From Bacteroidales bacterium (GTDB taxonomy: Bacteria > Bacteroidota > Bacteroidia > Bacteroidales > UBA6680), in contig JAOARD010000022.1 of NCBI GenBank assembly GCA_025210735.1, positions 1 to 64,000 of the forward strand: a stretch of DNA of 64,000 bases. Reading direction: 5' to 3'. Positions 26,511 to 35,761 of the stretch are shown here, piece by piece. Under the pieces are notes generated by a model that did not search any database, was not told the origin of the DNA, and saw only the letters and a program-made list of their open reading frames with translations. The stretch's first letter is position 1, and every line of letters begins with the position of its first letter. A program made the translations under genes and the position numbers.

Positions 26511-28057
26511 TCCTCAATCTCCTTTACAATGTTATCAATATCGGAACGCAGCGAAGTTATTTTACTCACTGTGGCAGCAATCTCCTTATTCAGCTCTGCT
26601 ATGTCAATAACCTCACGAGTATCTTTTGCCTCTACATAAGAACTTACTGAAAGATTATAGTCGTTTTCGGCAATGGTAGTATTATCTATAGAAATGGCAA
26701 CGTGTTCTACATCCTCTTTGGTGTCGAACATCTGCATAATCTCTTCGATATGTCTGGATTCTAGCACATTGTTATTTGTCTCTTTCTTAAAGAAATCTTC
26801 GCCACTGGCATCTATAAACTGAGTTTTGGTATCAGTTTTACTTTTAGAAAGCACTAAAATATTTACAGCAATAGAAGTTCCAAAGAAAAGGTTTGGAGCT
26901 AATGAAATCACGGTCTCTACGTGATTATTATCTACCAAGTATTTTCTAATCTTCTGCTCTGCACCACCACGGTAAAAAATACCAGGAAAACAGACAATAG
27001 CAGCACGTCCTTTGCTTGATAAATAGCTCAATGCATGAAGTACAAAAGCAAAATCTGCTTTCGATTTAGGAGCTAGTACACCTGCAGGTGCAAAACGGTC
27101 ATCGTTAATAAGCGTTGGGTCATCGCTACCTATCCATTTTACAGAATACGGGGGATTAGAAACAATGGCATCAAATGGTTTATCGTCTTTTAATTGTGGA
27201 TCTGTTAATGTATTGCCCAATGAAATATGAAACTTGTCGTAATTGATGTTATGCAAAAACATGTTCATTCGAGCCAAATTGTAAGTAGTGTGGTTAATCT
27301 CTTGTCCAAAGAAACCATCTTCAATAATGTGGTTGTCGAAATGTTTTTTAGCTTGCAAAAGCAGTGATCCAGAACCGGCAGCAGGGTCGTATATTTTGTT
27401 TACGCTGGTTTGCTTGTGCATGGCAAGTTGAGCAATAAGCTTAGATACACTTTGAGGGGTGAAAAACTCACCGCCCGATTTCCCTGCATTAGCAGCATAG
27501 TTTGAGATAAGAAACTCGTAGGCATCACCGAAGAAGTCTATCTTATTATCTTCGAATTTACCCTCAAGCTTTAATACTGCTACACCTTTTATAACAGCGG
27601 CTAGTCGACTATTTTTATTTTCAACTGTATTACCAAGACGATTACTGGTTGTATCAAAATCTGCAAACAATCCTTTAATGTCATCCTCTGATGGATAACC
27701 ATTAGCTGAGCTTTCAATTGCTGAAAAAATTGCAGCTAAGTCGGTGTTCAAGTTTTCATTATCATTTGCTTTTTTTGCAATATTTACAAAAAGTTGGCTT
27801 GGATAAATAAAGTAACCTTTGGTTTTTATGGCATCATCTTTTATTTCGGGAGTTATTATATCATCAGACAAGGAAGCGTAATTGATGCTATCATCTCCTG
27901 CTTCTATATAGTTAGAAAAGTTCTCACTTATAAAACGGTAAAACAGAGTTCCCAACACAAATTGTTTAAAATCCCATCCATCTACCGAGCCACGCACATC
28001 GTTGGCTATCCTCCATATTTGAGCCTGTAATTCAGCCCTTTGTATTGTACTTGTCAT
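26507..28057 (-). CDS. hsdM: Type I restriction methyltransferase HsdM
   Basis: A 516-residue N6-adenine methyltransferase. The N-terminal helical domain ([21 protein letters not shown]) is followed by SAM motif [11 protein letters not shown] and the catalytic NPPY at 301-304. The C-terminus is a coiled coil. The ATG overlaps the stop codon of the small HTH gene (TAATG) and the end overlaps hsdS, so the operon is tightly coupled. Confidence 0.95.
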   Translation of the reverse strand: MTSTIQRAELQAQIWRIANDVRGSVDGWDFKQFVLGTLFYRFISENFSNYIEAGDDSINYASLSDDIITPEIKDDAIKTKGYFIYPSQLFVNIAKKANDNENLNTDLAAIFSAIESSANGYPSEDDIKGLFADFDTTSNRLGNTVENKNSRLAAVIKGVAVLKLEGKFEDNKIDFFGDAYEFLISNYAANAGKSGGEFFTPQSVSKLIAQLAMHKQTSVNKIYDPAAGSGSLLLQAKKHFDNHIIEDGFFGQEINHTTYNLARMNMFLHNINYDKFHISLGNTLTDPQLKDDKPFDAIVSNPPYSVKWIGSDDPTLINDDRFAPAGVLAPKSKADFAFVLHALSYLSSKGRAAIVCFPGIFYRGGAEQKIRKYLVDNNHVETVISLAPNLFFGTSIAVNILVLSKSKTDTKTQFIDASGEDFFKKETNNNVLESRHIEEIMQMFDTKEDVEHVAISIDNTTIAENDYNLSVSSYVEAKDTREVIDIAELNKEIAATVSKITSLRSDIDNIVKEIEE

Positions 28058-28245
28058 TACTCTTCCTTTAATAAATCTTTTGGTTTAACTCCTAATATCT
28101 CTGCTATTTCAAAAAGCACCTCAAGTCTCGGTTGCTGTCTGTTCTGCACATAAGAGTTCACCATATTGTAACTCTTTCCCAACTTCTCAGCTAACCAAGT
28201 CTGTTTAATGCCTTTTTCTTCAAGCACTTCTTTAATTCGATTCAT
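28057..28245 (-). CDS. Small XRE-type regulator of the restriction operon
   Basis: About 62 residues, a single helix-turn-helix ([26 protein letters not shown]) ending KDLLKEE. I choose the Met at 28245 ([10 protein letters not shown]), the usual start of these proteins; 28254 is possible. It is the first gene of the hsd operon and overlaps hsdM by one base, so it is probably a controller that delays or limits restriction. Confidence 0.8.
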   Translation of the reverse strand: MNRIKEVLEEKGIKQTWLAEKLGKSYNMVNSYVQNRQQPRLEVLFEIAEILGVKPKDLLKEE

Positions 28246-28319
28246 TCCAGTCAAATTATTTTGTAGCTAAGATATATGATTATCTCAAAAAACAAGATAT
28301 AATTACCAATTTATTCTGG

Positions 28320-28347
28320 GTGCGAGAAAAAAAACAAAATAAATTCC
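28320..28347. repeat. Inverted repeat, right copy, of the restriction cassette
   Basis: gtgcgagaaaaaaaacaaaa continues taaattcc; it is the inverted counterpart of 20872-20902. The space 28255-28400 upstream of the HTH gene should hold the operon promoter. Confidence 0.55.
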
Positions 28348-28404
28348 TCCAAGTTTGCACTTAATCTCTTATATGAACGGTGTATTTTTCCGCTTGCATA
28401 CAAC

Positions 28405-28446
28405 GTCATGATAAACCAACTTATTGTAAAAATATTGTAGGTGTGC
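28405..28446 (-). repeat. Junction repeat copy 8 (remnant)
   Basis: gtcatgataaaccaacttat and tgtaaaaatattgtaggtg are the tail parts also seen in copy 2. The rest is missing and the sequence changes at about 28447 into the minisatellite region. Confidence 0.75.
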
Positions 28447-28475
28447 ATATCCTATCTGTTGTATATAATGCATAC

Positions 28476-29290
28476 CAGTGATATGTAGAGCCAAACTAAT
28501 AACATTGTAATGCTACCGAATGAGATGTAGCACAAAACAGTGCATTGTAATCCAAAACCAGTGATATGCAGAGCCAAACTAACTACATTGTAATGCTCCC
28601 AAATAACAATGTAGCGTCAAAATAATATCATTGTAATCCAAAACCAGTGATATGTAGAGCCAAACTAACGATATTGTAATGCTCCAGAATGAGATGTAGC
28701 GTCAAAATAGTGGCATTGTAATCCAAAAACAGTGATATTTAGAGCTAAACTAACAACATTATAATGCTCAAGAATGATATGTAGCGTCAAAACAGTGCAT
28801 TGTAATCCAAAACCAGTGATATGTAGAGCCAAACTAACAACATTGTAATGCTCCCGAATGAGATGTAGCGTCAAAATAGTGGCATTGTAATGCAAAACAA
28901 GTGATATTTAGAGCTAAACTAACAACATTGTAATGCTCCAGAATGAAATGTAGCGTCAAAATAGTGGCATTGTAATACAAAACAAGTGATATTTAGAACT
29001 AATCTAACAACATTGTAATGCTCCCGAATGACAATGTAGCGTCAAAACAGTGGCATTGTAATGCAAAACCAGTGATATGTAGAGCCAAATTAACGACATT
29101 GTAATGCTCCCGAATGACAATGTAGCATCAAAACAGTGGCATTGTAATCCATAACCAGTGATATTTAGAGCCAAACTTACTACATTGTAATGCTCCCGAA
29201 TGAGATGTTGCGTCAAAACAGTGCATTGTAATCCAAAACCAGTGATATATAGAGCCAAACTAACTACATTGTAATGCTACCGAATAATAT
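28476..29290. repeat. Minisatellite, about ten 85-bp units
   Basis: The unit starts cagtgatatgtagagccaaa and continues with actaac, an acattgtaatgctcc box, gaatgagatgtagcgtc and aaaacagtggcattgtaatcc. Unit starts are at 28476, 28559, 28645, 28730, 28814, 28899, 28984, 29070, 29156 and 29240, so spacing is 83-86 bp. Units differ by point changes. acattgt/acaatgt allows a hairpin in several units. Frames crossing it shift from unit to unit and are not genes. Confidence 0.95.
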
Positions 29291-29510
29291 GTTCAAACCA
29301 TCTGTTGATATATAAAAACGTTCCGTAATAAAGAAAAATACAATAATGTAAAAAGCCCGATAAAACAGCTGCTCTGAGATTAATTCATTACCAGATAGCA
29401 ACAGTATAAATCTATAAATCAGAATAATATTTTGTATTTAATAAAAAAAGGTTTTAACTTATATTTAGTTAATACTCAGAAATTTTATTGTTGAACTAAA
29501 CATATATGTA

Positions 29511-30152
29511 ATGAGTCAAAAAATTTCCCTACAAATGGAAAAGTACGGAACAATTGTAAAAAGCCTTACAGTTCCTGAAATAGCAAGTGCATTAATTAAG
29601 TTCGGGTATACCCCTGAGGTTATCAGCAATATTACCCGTCATTATGAAGATACAGTAGTATCAGTTCTTAATCAGGAAAAGGAGAACAAAGAGAAATTCT
29701 TTGCCACACAAAATTTCATAAAACTGAGAGACGAAATTGATACAGATTTTTCAAATGATAAAAAGATCTGTTCATTGGCATTTGCCAGTGACGATAAACT
29801 ATCTCTGATTGTACCTCCTTTTATAAGAATTAGTCCTTACGATAAATGGTTTGATTCTTTGACTAAGATGTATCACAATATATTAAATATTGAAGGTGCT
29901 CTTGACAAACTAAAAAGATTCAATTATAGCGCTGAAGATATAAATGCAAGGTTAAACAGACTTAATACTCTGTCTGAGCTTAAAGCTGAGAAGTTGAAAG
30001 AGAAGAGTGAAGCAGAGAGTGCTACCATTAAACGTAACGATATGGTAGATGAGTTAACAGTAACATGTCGTGAGATATCAGAGATTGCGAAGATAGCATT
30101 TGATAAAAAATCGCAGTTACTTGAAATTATGGGGATTATTACAAAAAGTTAA
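29511..30152 (+). CDS. Conserved-looking protein of unknown function (213 residues)
   Basis: A soluble, mostly helical protein. The start MSQKISLQMEKYGTIVKSLTVPEIASALIKFGYTP is given in parts: an initial strand, then a helix (EIASALIKFG). Helical pairs follow (NIEGALDKLKRF, LSELKAEKLKEKSEAES). I do not recognise the family. It stands alone on the plus strand between the minisatellite and attC 13 with its own strong terminator, so it is not a normal cassette gene. It may be chromosomal DNA between two array segments. Confidence 0.6.
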   Translation: MSQKISLQMEKYGTIVKSLTVPEIASALIKFGYTPEVISNITRHYEDTVVSVLNQEKENKEKFFATQNFIKLRDEIDTDFSNDKKICSLAFASDDKLSLIVPPFIRISPYDKWFDSLTKMYHNILNIEGALDKLKRFNYSAEDINARLNRLNTLSELKAEKLKEKSEAESATIKRNDMVDELTVTCREISEIAKIAFDKKSQLLEIMGIITKS

Positions 30153-30194
30153 ATAAGTTAATGCCATAGGTAGGATTTAGTTATATCTTATCGT

Positions 30195-30236
30195 AAAACA
30201 GGCAGACACCGGGACGGTATTCTGCCTGTTTTTTTT
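30195..30236 (+). terminator. Strong intrinsic terminator
   Basis: aaaacaggcaga (30195-30206) pairs perfectly with tctgcctgtttt (30221-30232), followed by more T residues. It ends the gene at 29511-30152. Confidence 0.85.
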
Positions 30237-30288
30237 ATGCCTTACTGATATGTTAAAATATATCACAAAAAAAAGCTTGCATCTTATA

Positions 30289-30361
30289 GCGTTTGGACTA
30301 TGAAACGCAACTCTGTGTTGTGCATACGGCAGAGAGTTATGTTTTATGATCGTCTGTCAGG
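30289..30361 (-). other. attC-like site 13 (RloA/RloB)
   Basis: gtttggactatgaaacgcaa (30291-30310) then ctctg pairs imperfectly with cagagagttatgttttatga (30330-30349). The centre (tgtgttgtgcatacggcaga) closely resembles sites 3 and 12. The core reads GTCTGTCAGG (30352-30361), not GTT, and the rloB stop codon (30357-30359) lies in it. I found no matching cassette start near 32130-32250. Confidence 0.6.
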
Positions 30362-30923
30362 TTTTCGTACTTTTCTGTTTTACAATTTCTTCAAGTTCCT
30401 CAATAAACTCATAAACGTTTGTCGATGGATTTGTGTTTTGTTTTAATTCTTTGGCTCTATCAATGGCTATATTTCGACCATTATCAAGCTCGTTCTTTTG
30501 TTTATCAGTCAGCAAACTTTTTTTATAATCTTTCCAATGCGTTTTAAGAAGTCGGACACAGTCTTCAGAAGATACCCGCTTTCTTAAATCCTGCTTATGA
30601 AGTATAAACCATAGCTCAATGCAAGGATTAGTAAGTAATAGATTGCTGTCTTTTATTGATTTGAGTTTATCAATTATTTCAGAAACGTCTTCATCGTAAA
30701 AAAGAAAAACCTTATCATTTTTTGTAAAAATCTTGTCACTCAGATAACCCGATACAAATCGTTGTGATATTTTACTTCCTGATATTTTCGACTTAATCTC
30801 AATTGGAATACGATACCTACTCCGCAGATAGTTAATATACTCTTTCTCAGTTTCTCCTTCACAGAAGACATAGAATGTAGGATTTATTTGCCTAACCTTT
30901 GGTTGTCGTTTCGCTCTACCCAT
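30357..30923 (-). CDS. RloB-like protein
   Basis: A 188-residue protein of the RloB family: PTFYVFCEGETEKEYINYL at the start is a TOPRIM-like first motif (CEGxTE), FLFYDEDVSE the acidic motif and NPCIELWFILH the conserved NPxFExWF-like motif. It is the second gene of an RloA/RloB pair (8-base overlap), similar in layout to AbiL-type defence pairs. It probably has a nuclease-related role; this is inferred from the TOPRIM-like residues. Confidence 0.8.
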   Translation of the reverse strand: MGRAKRQPKVRQINPTFYVFCEGETEKEYINYLRSRYRIPIEIKSKISGSKISQRFVSGYLSDKIFTKNDKVFLFYDEDVSEIIDKLKSIKDSNLLLTNPCIELWFILHKQDLRKRVSSEDCVRLLKTHWKDYKKSLLTDKQKNELDNGRNIAIDRAKELKQNTNPSTNVYEFIEELEEIVKQKSTKT

Positions 30924-32127
30924 TCTTTATTTCGTTTATAAAGGATTGCGATAAATCTATGAATGGTATAGCATCAAATCTGCCTTGAAGGTAACCTTTC
31001 TCGGCATCCATGTTCTCTCTAAAATCCTTAAAATCAAACAACGAATACAACTCTGTATCGCCTGATTGCGATTTATTAACAAAGTAAATCTGGTCTTTTC
31101 TGGTTTTCTTTAAATCCAATAAGTTTGTATTATGAGTCGTGTAAATTAGCTGTGATTTATTACTCATATTAAACAATTGAATTATAAACTCGATTATACT
31201 TGTATGAAGACTTGTTTCAATCTCATCTACCAGTAAAATTTTGTCATTTTTAATGATGTCGAGTATATTAAGCATTGCAAAAAACAACTTCCTCGTTCCG
31301 TCAGATTCTTCCTTATCGAAGTCAAACGGAATGTCAGGTGCGGATTTATGATAACTTATTATCTTTATTGAATCACCACCCGATTTATCTAACGAACTAC
31401 TCTCCTTTTTATAATCCAGACCGACAATATCACTGTCTGCAATTTGCATCGCTCTTAATAGAAACTCTTTGTTATTAGCAAGTTGAGAAATTATTGTTTT
31501 GGTGTTAAATCCCATGTATCCAAGAACAAACTTGTTACTGAAGTAGTTAAAAATTTCTTTTCCAAGTTCCCTGTCCATTTGACTTGCTCTGGAAATATAT
31601 AGAGTCTTATTTGACGTGTTCTGTGCAACGTCCAATGGTCGCTTAATAACTTTTGTAAATGAATATTTATCACGTTTCTGAGAGCTTAACGATTCGTCTC
31701 TTTCAAATACTTTTGCCCTGCGATTGTTTGGGTAATAATAAAGCGTCTCTTTTGTAATCTCTGTTTTGGTCAATGAAAATGAGTACTCATATTCAATATC
31801 ATTTGATACAAATCTAATAAAGAATGTGCTTTCTTTTTGACTTTTATCAAACTTGAATGGCTCGAAGTCAAAAATTGTATTTTCATTGTAAAGATGAGAT
31901 TCAAAAATCATTTTACAACAAAATCTTATGGCTTTTACCACATTGCTTTTTCCTGATGCATTTGCACCATATATAGCAACTGTTTTCAATATCTTTTCAT
32001 CACTCCATTCAAAAACGTTTGTGTCTAGTTCCTTGGCTTGCTTGGTTTGAATATTTCCAGCCCTCAGGTCTAAAATTATCTCGTCTTTTATTGAATAAAA
32101 GTTATTTAATCGTATCTCTAAAACCAT
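30916..32127 (-). CDS. RloA-like AAA ATPase
   Basis: A 403-residue SMC/RecF-like ATPase. Walker A is GANASGKSN (about 51-59) after a first strand LEIRLNNFYSIKDE. Late motifs are DKILLVDEIETSLH (Walker B) and YTTHNTNLLD (His switch). The family is the AAA_15/21 type coupled with RloB. It likely senses infection and activates RloB. It is the first gene of the outermost cassette-like unit. Confidence 0.85.
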   Translation of the reverse strand: MVLEIRLNNFYSIKDEIILDLRAGNIQTKQAKELDTNVFEWSDEKILKTVAIYGANASGKSNVVKAIRFCCKMIFESHLYNENTIFDFEPFKFDKSQKESTFFIRFVSNDIEYEYSFSLTKTEITKETLYYYPNNRRAKVFERDESLSSQKRDKYSFTKVIKRPLDVAQNTSNKTLYISRASQMDRELGKEIFNYFSNKFVLGYMGFNTKTIISQLANNKEFLLRAMQIADSDIVGLDYKKESSSLDKSGGDSIKIISYHKSAPDIPFDFDKEESDGTRKLFFAMLNILDIIKNDKILLVDEIETSLHTSIIEFIIQLFNMSNKSQLIYTTHNTNLLDLKKTRKDQIYFVNKSQSGDTELYSLFDFKDFRENMDAEKGYLQGRFDAIPFIDLSQSFINEIKNG

Positions 32128-32336
32128 TTTATATTTAGTATTTGTAACAAAAATACAAAATTAGAGCTTAAAACACAATTTATTTAAACCAATTGAGTAA
32201 CTGAGCAGTTTGCTTGGGAGTTTCTTAGTATGAAACCTAATTTCACACCAAAGTAATGTTGCAAACACCTTTAGTTTATGTTAATTCTATTCTGGATGTA
32301 AGCCTTTTTACAACACTCTGAAACAGGGTGCTAATC

Positions 32337-32502
32337 TAAGAAGCTGTTTAAAACTTATCCTTCAGTTTTTTTATATGGAAATATTAAGCCTAATTTCGTT
32401 AAATTTCATTTAAACGGAGCCACCATTCGCATAAAATTTGCCTTATTATGCTCCAATTTGCATTGATAAAAATTCCAAAAACAAATTCAAACAGCTTCTG
32501 AA
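32337..32502. repeat. Palindromic element, 166 bp
   Basis: taagaagctgtttaaaactt (32337-32356) with atc matches, in inverted form, the end gataaaaattcc...ttcaaacagcttctgaa (32465-32502). Family members: a short one at 59542-59602 and one arm shared with 2838-2862. The gap between rloA and clpB (32128-32530) contains nothing else that I can name. Confidence 0.6.
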
Positions 32503-32530
32503 TCATATAATTGTTAACTAATCTATTATG

Positions 32531-35119
32531 TTAATTTTCGAACCTGAGATTCTCTTCTGCTACAGTTATTGTAACAGGTTTGTCCTTATCAATCTCATTT
32601 GCCAATATCTTTGTAGATAATTCATTAAGTATATATCTCTGTACAGCCCTCTTAATTGGTCTTGCTCCATATTGAGGATCGAAACTATTGTTACCTAACC
32701 ACTCTAATGCATCATCTGTTATCTTCAGCTCAACTCCATTACCAGCCAGACGTTTTGCTATAATGTTAAACTGCAACTCAACAATCTCTTTTATCTGACT
32801 ACTGTCAAGAGGTGTAAACATCACAATCTCATCAACACGGTTAAGAAACTCCGGACGCATGGTGCTCTTAAGTTTATCAAATACCATCTCTGATGTTTTA
32901 TCGTACAACGCTCTGAAGTTACTCTCATTGGCACTCTTAAGCTGCTCATTAATATACTCCGAACCTATATTAGAGGTCATTATAATTATGGTATTCTTAA
33001 AATCTACTGTTCGCCCTTTATTATCGGTAAGTATACCATCGTCAAGTACCTGAAGCAGTATATTAAAAACATCCGGATGCGCCTTCTCTATCTCATCAAG
33101 CAGTATCACAGAGTATGGTTTACGCCTTACGCTCTCTGTAAGCTGACCTCCTTCATCGTATCCAACATATCCCGGAGGTGCTCCTATAAGTCTGGATACT
33201 GAGTGTTTCTCCTGATATTCCGACATATCTATACGTACCATGTGCGATTCATCATCAAACAGAAAATCGGCTAATGATTTTGCAAGCTCTGTTTTTCCAA
33301 CACCCGTTGTTCCTAAGAATATAAACGATCCTATTGGTTTTCTTGCATCCTGTACCCCTGCCCTGCTACGTCTTACAGCATTTGCTACTGCCTCTATAGC
33401 CTCTTGCTGACCAACAACACGTTTGTGCAGTTCATTCTCCAGATTAAGCAGTTTTGCTCTCTCTGTCTGCATCATTTTTGATACCGGAATACCTGTCCAT
33501 CGTGCTACAACTTCAGCTATATCGTCTGAGTCTACCTCCTCTTTTATCATTGCACTTGTTGCCTGCATATTTGCAAGTTCAGCTTTTGCGCTCTCTACCG
33601 CCTGTTCAAGCTCCTTAAGTTTACCATATCGTATCTCTGCAACACGTTCGTAATCGCCATTACGTTCTGCCTGCTCTGCCTCTGTCTTAAGCTCCTCTAT
33701 CTGCTGTTTGCTCTGCTGTATTGTATCAACTACATCCTTCTCATTACGCCATTTAGCCATCAGCTCATCGCGTTGCGATGTAAGTTCTGCCAACTCTTTT
33801 GATAACTGACTCTGCTTTGCATTATCGCGCTCTCGTTTAATTGCCTCTTTCTCAATCTCAAGCTGAGTAATTTTTCGGTTCAACTCATCTATCTCTTCCG
33901 GTACCGAGTTTATCTCCATACGCAGTTTAGATGCAGCCTCATCTATCAGGTCAATAGCTTTATCGGGTAAAAATCGCTCTGTAATATATCGTTGCGATAG
34001 CTCTACAGCCGATATTATCGCCTCATCTTTTATGCGCACTTTATGGTGTGTCTCATACCGCTCTTTTAATCCTCTAAGTATAGATATTGCGCTCAATGTA
34101 TCAGGTTCATCAACTGTAACCTTCTGAAACCGGCGTTCAAGTGCTTTATCCTTCTCAAAATATTTCTGATACTCATTAAGTGTTGTTGCTCCAATTGCTC
34201 TGAGCTCACCGCGTGCAAGAGCGGGTTTCAGAATGTTTGCTGCATCCATAGCTCCTTCGCCTTTTCCTGCACCAACAAGGGTATGTATCTCGTCAATAAA
34301 CAACACAACCTCTCCGTCTGATTTTATAACCTCATTAACAACCGCTTTAAGTCGCTCTTCGAACTCTCCTTTATATTTTGCTCCGGCAATAAGTGCCCCC
34401 ATATCAAGTGAGAATATCTGTTTACTTTTAAGATTCTCTGGCACATCACCGTTTACTACTCTATGGGCAATTCCTTCTGCAATGGCTGTTTTACCAACAC
34501 CAGGCTCTCCTATAAGCACCGGATTATTCTTGGTGCGTCTAGATAATATCTGTAATACACGTCTTATCTCCTCATCGCGTCCAATTACAGGGTCCAGTTT
34601 ACCATCCGATGCCTGTTTGTTAAGGTTAATTGCAAAACGGTTAAGTGAATCGAATGTATCCTCTGCTGATGGGTTATCTATCTTAGCTCCTTTACGCAAA
34701 TCATTTATTGCCGCTAGCAGCTCTTTTTCGTTTATTCCGGCATCTTTAAGTATTCGCGATGCCGGAGACGACTCTTTTACAATACCAACAAGCATGTGCT
34801 CTACCGATACATATTTATCATCCATCTTCTCAGCCTGCTTTACAGCTTGCTGCATAGCCTTTGATGCATCGTGCGACAATACAGGCTCGCCACCTGATAC
34901 CTTTGGCAGATGCTCAATCTCTTTATCGGTAAGTGAGACAATGTGAGATGTATTTACTCCAATCTTTGAAAAAATAAACTCAACAATGCTCTCGCTTCTG
35001 GTAGTTAAAGCTTTTAATATATGTATTGGTTCTACAATTTGCTGTTGGTTGCCTCCTGCAATCTCAAAACTCTTTTGCAGTACCTCTTGTGCTTTAATTG
35101 TAAATTGATCTAATTTCAT
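32531..35119 (-). CDS. clpB: ClpB disaggregase
   Basis: An 862-residue ATP-dependent chaperone of normal ClpB length. The N domain (1-145) is followed by AAA1 with GEPGVGKT and DEIHTL, a long coiled-coil middle domain (about 400-530) and AAA2 with GTTGVGKT and DEIEKAH. It pulls apart protein aggregates with DnaK. Single gene; the region downstream to 32503 is the palindromic element. Confidence 0.97.
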   Translation of the reverse strand: MKLDQFTIKAQEVLQKSFEIAGGNQQQIVEPIHILKALTTRSESIVEFIFSKIGVNTSHIVSLTDKEIEHLPKVSGGEPVLSHDASKAMQQAVKQAEKMDDKYVSVEHMLVGIVKESSPASRILKDAGINEKELLAAINDLRKGAKIDNPSAEDTFDSLNRFAINLNKQASDGKLDPVIGRDEEIRRVLQILSRRTKNNPVLIGEPGVGKTAIAEGIAHRVVNGDVPENLKSKQIFSLDMGALIAGAKYKGEFEERLKAVVNEVIKSDGEVVLFIDEIHTLVGAGKGEGAMDAANILKPALARGELRAIGATTLNEYQKYFEKDKALERRFQKVTVDEPDTLSAISILRGLKERYETHHKVRIKDEAIISAVELSQRYITERFLPDKAIDLIDEAASKLRMEINSVPEEIDELNRKITQLEIEKEAIKRERDNAKQSQLSKELAELTSQRDELMAKWRNEKDVVDTIQQSKQQIEELKTEAEQAERNGDYERVAEIRYGKLKELEQAVESAKAELANMQATSAMIKEEVDSDDIAEVVARWTGIPVSKMMQTERAKLLNLENELHKRVVGQQEAIEAVANAVRRSRAGVQDARKPIGSFIFLGTTGVGKTELAKSLADFLFDDESHMVRIDMSEYQEKHSVSRLIGAPPGYVGYDEGGQLTESVRRKPYSVILLDEIEKAHPDVFNILLQVLDDGILTDNKGRTVDFKNTIIIMTSNIGSEYINEQLKSANESNFRALYDKTSEMVFDKLKSTMRPEFLNRVDEIVMFTPLDSSQIKEIVELQFNIIAKRLAGNGVELKITDDALEWLGNNSFDPQYGARPIKRAVQRYILNELSTKILANEIDKDKPVTITVAEENLRFEN

Positions 35120-35123
35120 ATTT

Positions 35124-35570
35124 TTATAATTGTTTTTTCATTTGCCAGATGGAACTCCGCATAATAATCATCTCCGTGTGTGAGAAAAACTCTATATCAT
35201 GCTTCGTTTCATTTGTTTATAATATTTTAGTTATCCACCTAAATGTCAACCCGAACGGAAGTTGCGAACAACACATTTCGACTTCGCTCAATGTGACAAA
35301 TACATGCAATATATTTTATAATTTAAATGTATCTTTATTGCTTAATCATAATAGTTCTTCCGTTTATAATTGTTTCTTCATTTGTAAGATGGAACTCCGC
35401 ATAATAATCATCTCCGCGTGTGAGAAAAGCCCTTACTCATGCTTCGTTTCATATGCTTATAATATTTTAGTTATCACCTAAATATCAATCCAAACAGGAG
35501 TTACGAACAACACATTTCGACTTCGCTCAATGTGACAAGTACATGCAATAAATTTAATAATTCCGGTACG
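35124..35570. repeat. Two copies of a 220-bp intergenic repeat
   Basis: Copy a (35124-35345) and copy b (35356-35570) share agatggaactccgcataata, catgcttcgtttcat, ataatattttagttatc, caacacatttcgacttcgc and tcaatgtgacaaatacatgc. The acatttcgacttcgctcaatgt core is a hairpin (cacatt/aatgtg). No coding sense. Confidence 0.85.
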
Positions 35571-35697
35571 AGAAAAACACTTTGCTCATTCTCCTGTTTC
35601 GTTAGCAAACAGATCAAATCAGATACCAATATATAAACAGTGTCAAAATGTCTTACAAAACAGCTTCTACACAGACAAAATGACACTGTAATACAAA

Positions 35698-35730
35698 AAA
35701 GGAGCTACCAAACTGGCAGCTCCTGCAAAT
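35698..35730 (-). terminator. Terminator of the TlpA-like gene
   Basis: On the minus strand GGAGCTGCC, loop AGTTT, GGTAGCTCC, then TTTTTTG. It lies 30 bp after the stop codon at 35762. Confidence 0.8.
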
Positions 35731-35761
35731 AATCTCAGAAGAGTTCTACTAATAACTTAAC

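Larger units (their letters stand above)
1873..30361 (-). mobile_element. Integron-like gene cassette array without an integrase
   Basis: About 14 gene cassettes read almost entirely on the minus strand and are separated by 13 attC-like imperfect palindromes, annotated one by one. Cassette starts (GTT...) and their own 3' pre-attC bases are reverse complements: GTTGGTGGCA for the lipoprotein cassette, GTTACATGGCAT for higBA, GTTAGCAATA for TIR, GTTATCGATA for the 354-residue unknown, GTTGTATGC for the restriction cassette, GTTACCTGC for the Zn-ribbon cassette and GTTAGC for the membrane-protein cassette. Such self-complementarity of R' and R'' is what integron recombination leaves behind. No tyrosine recombinase is encoded anywhere in the window, so this is either a CALIN (attC cluster lacking an integrase) or part of an integron whose intI lies elsewhere. 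The cassette order implies that the attI-proximal side is at high coordinates. The RloA/RloB pair (to 32127) is probably the outermost cassette. Confidence 0.75.

Noticed and set aside
28665-29258. Open frames of 76 and 84 codons across the 85-bp repeats
   Set aside because: The frame changes from unit to unit and the translations are repeats of the minisatellite; there is no start signal or protein-like composition.
28476-29290. CRISPR array
   Set aside because: The whole 85-bp unit is repeated with drift; there are no unique spacers and no cas genes nearby.
34233-34946. A 237-codon frame opposite clpB
   Set aside because: It is antisense to a clear clpB, serine- and leucine-rich as shadows are, with no motif.
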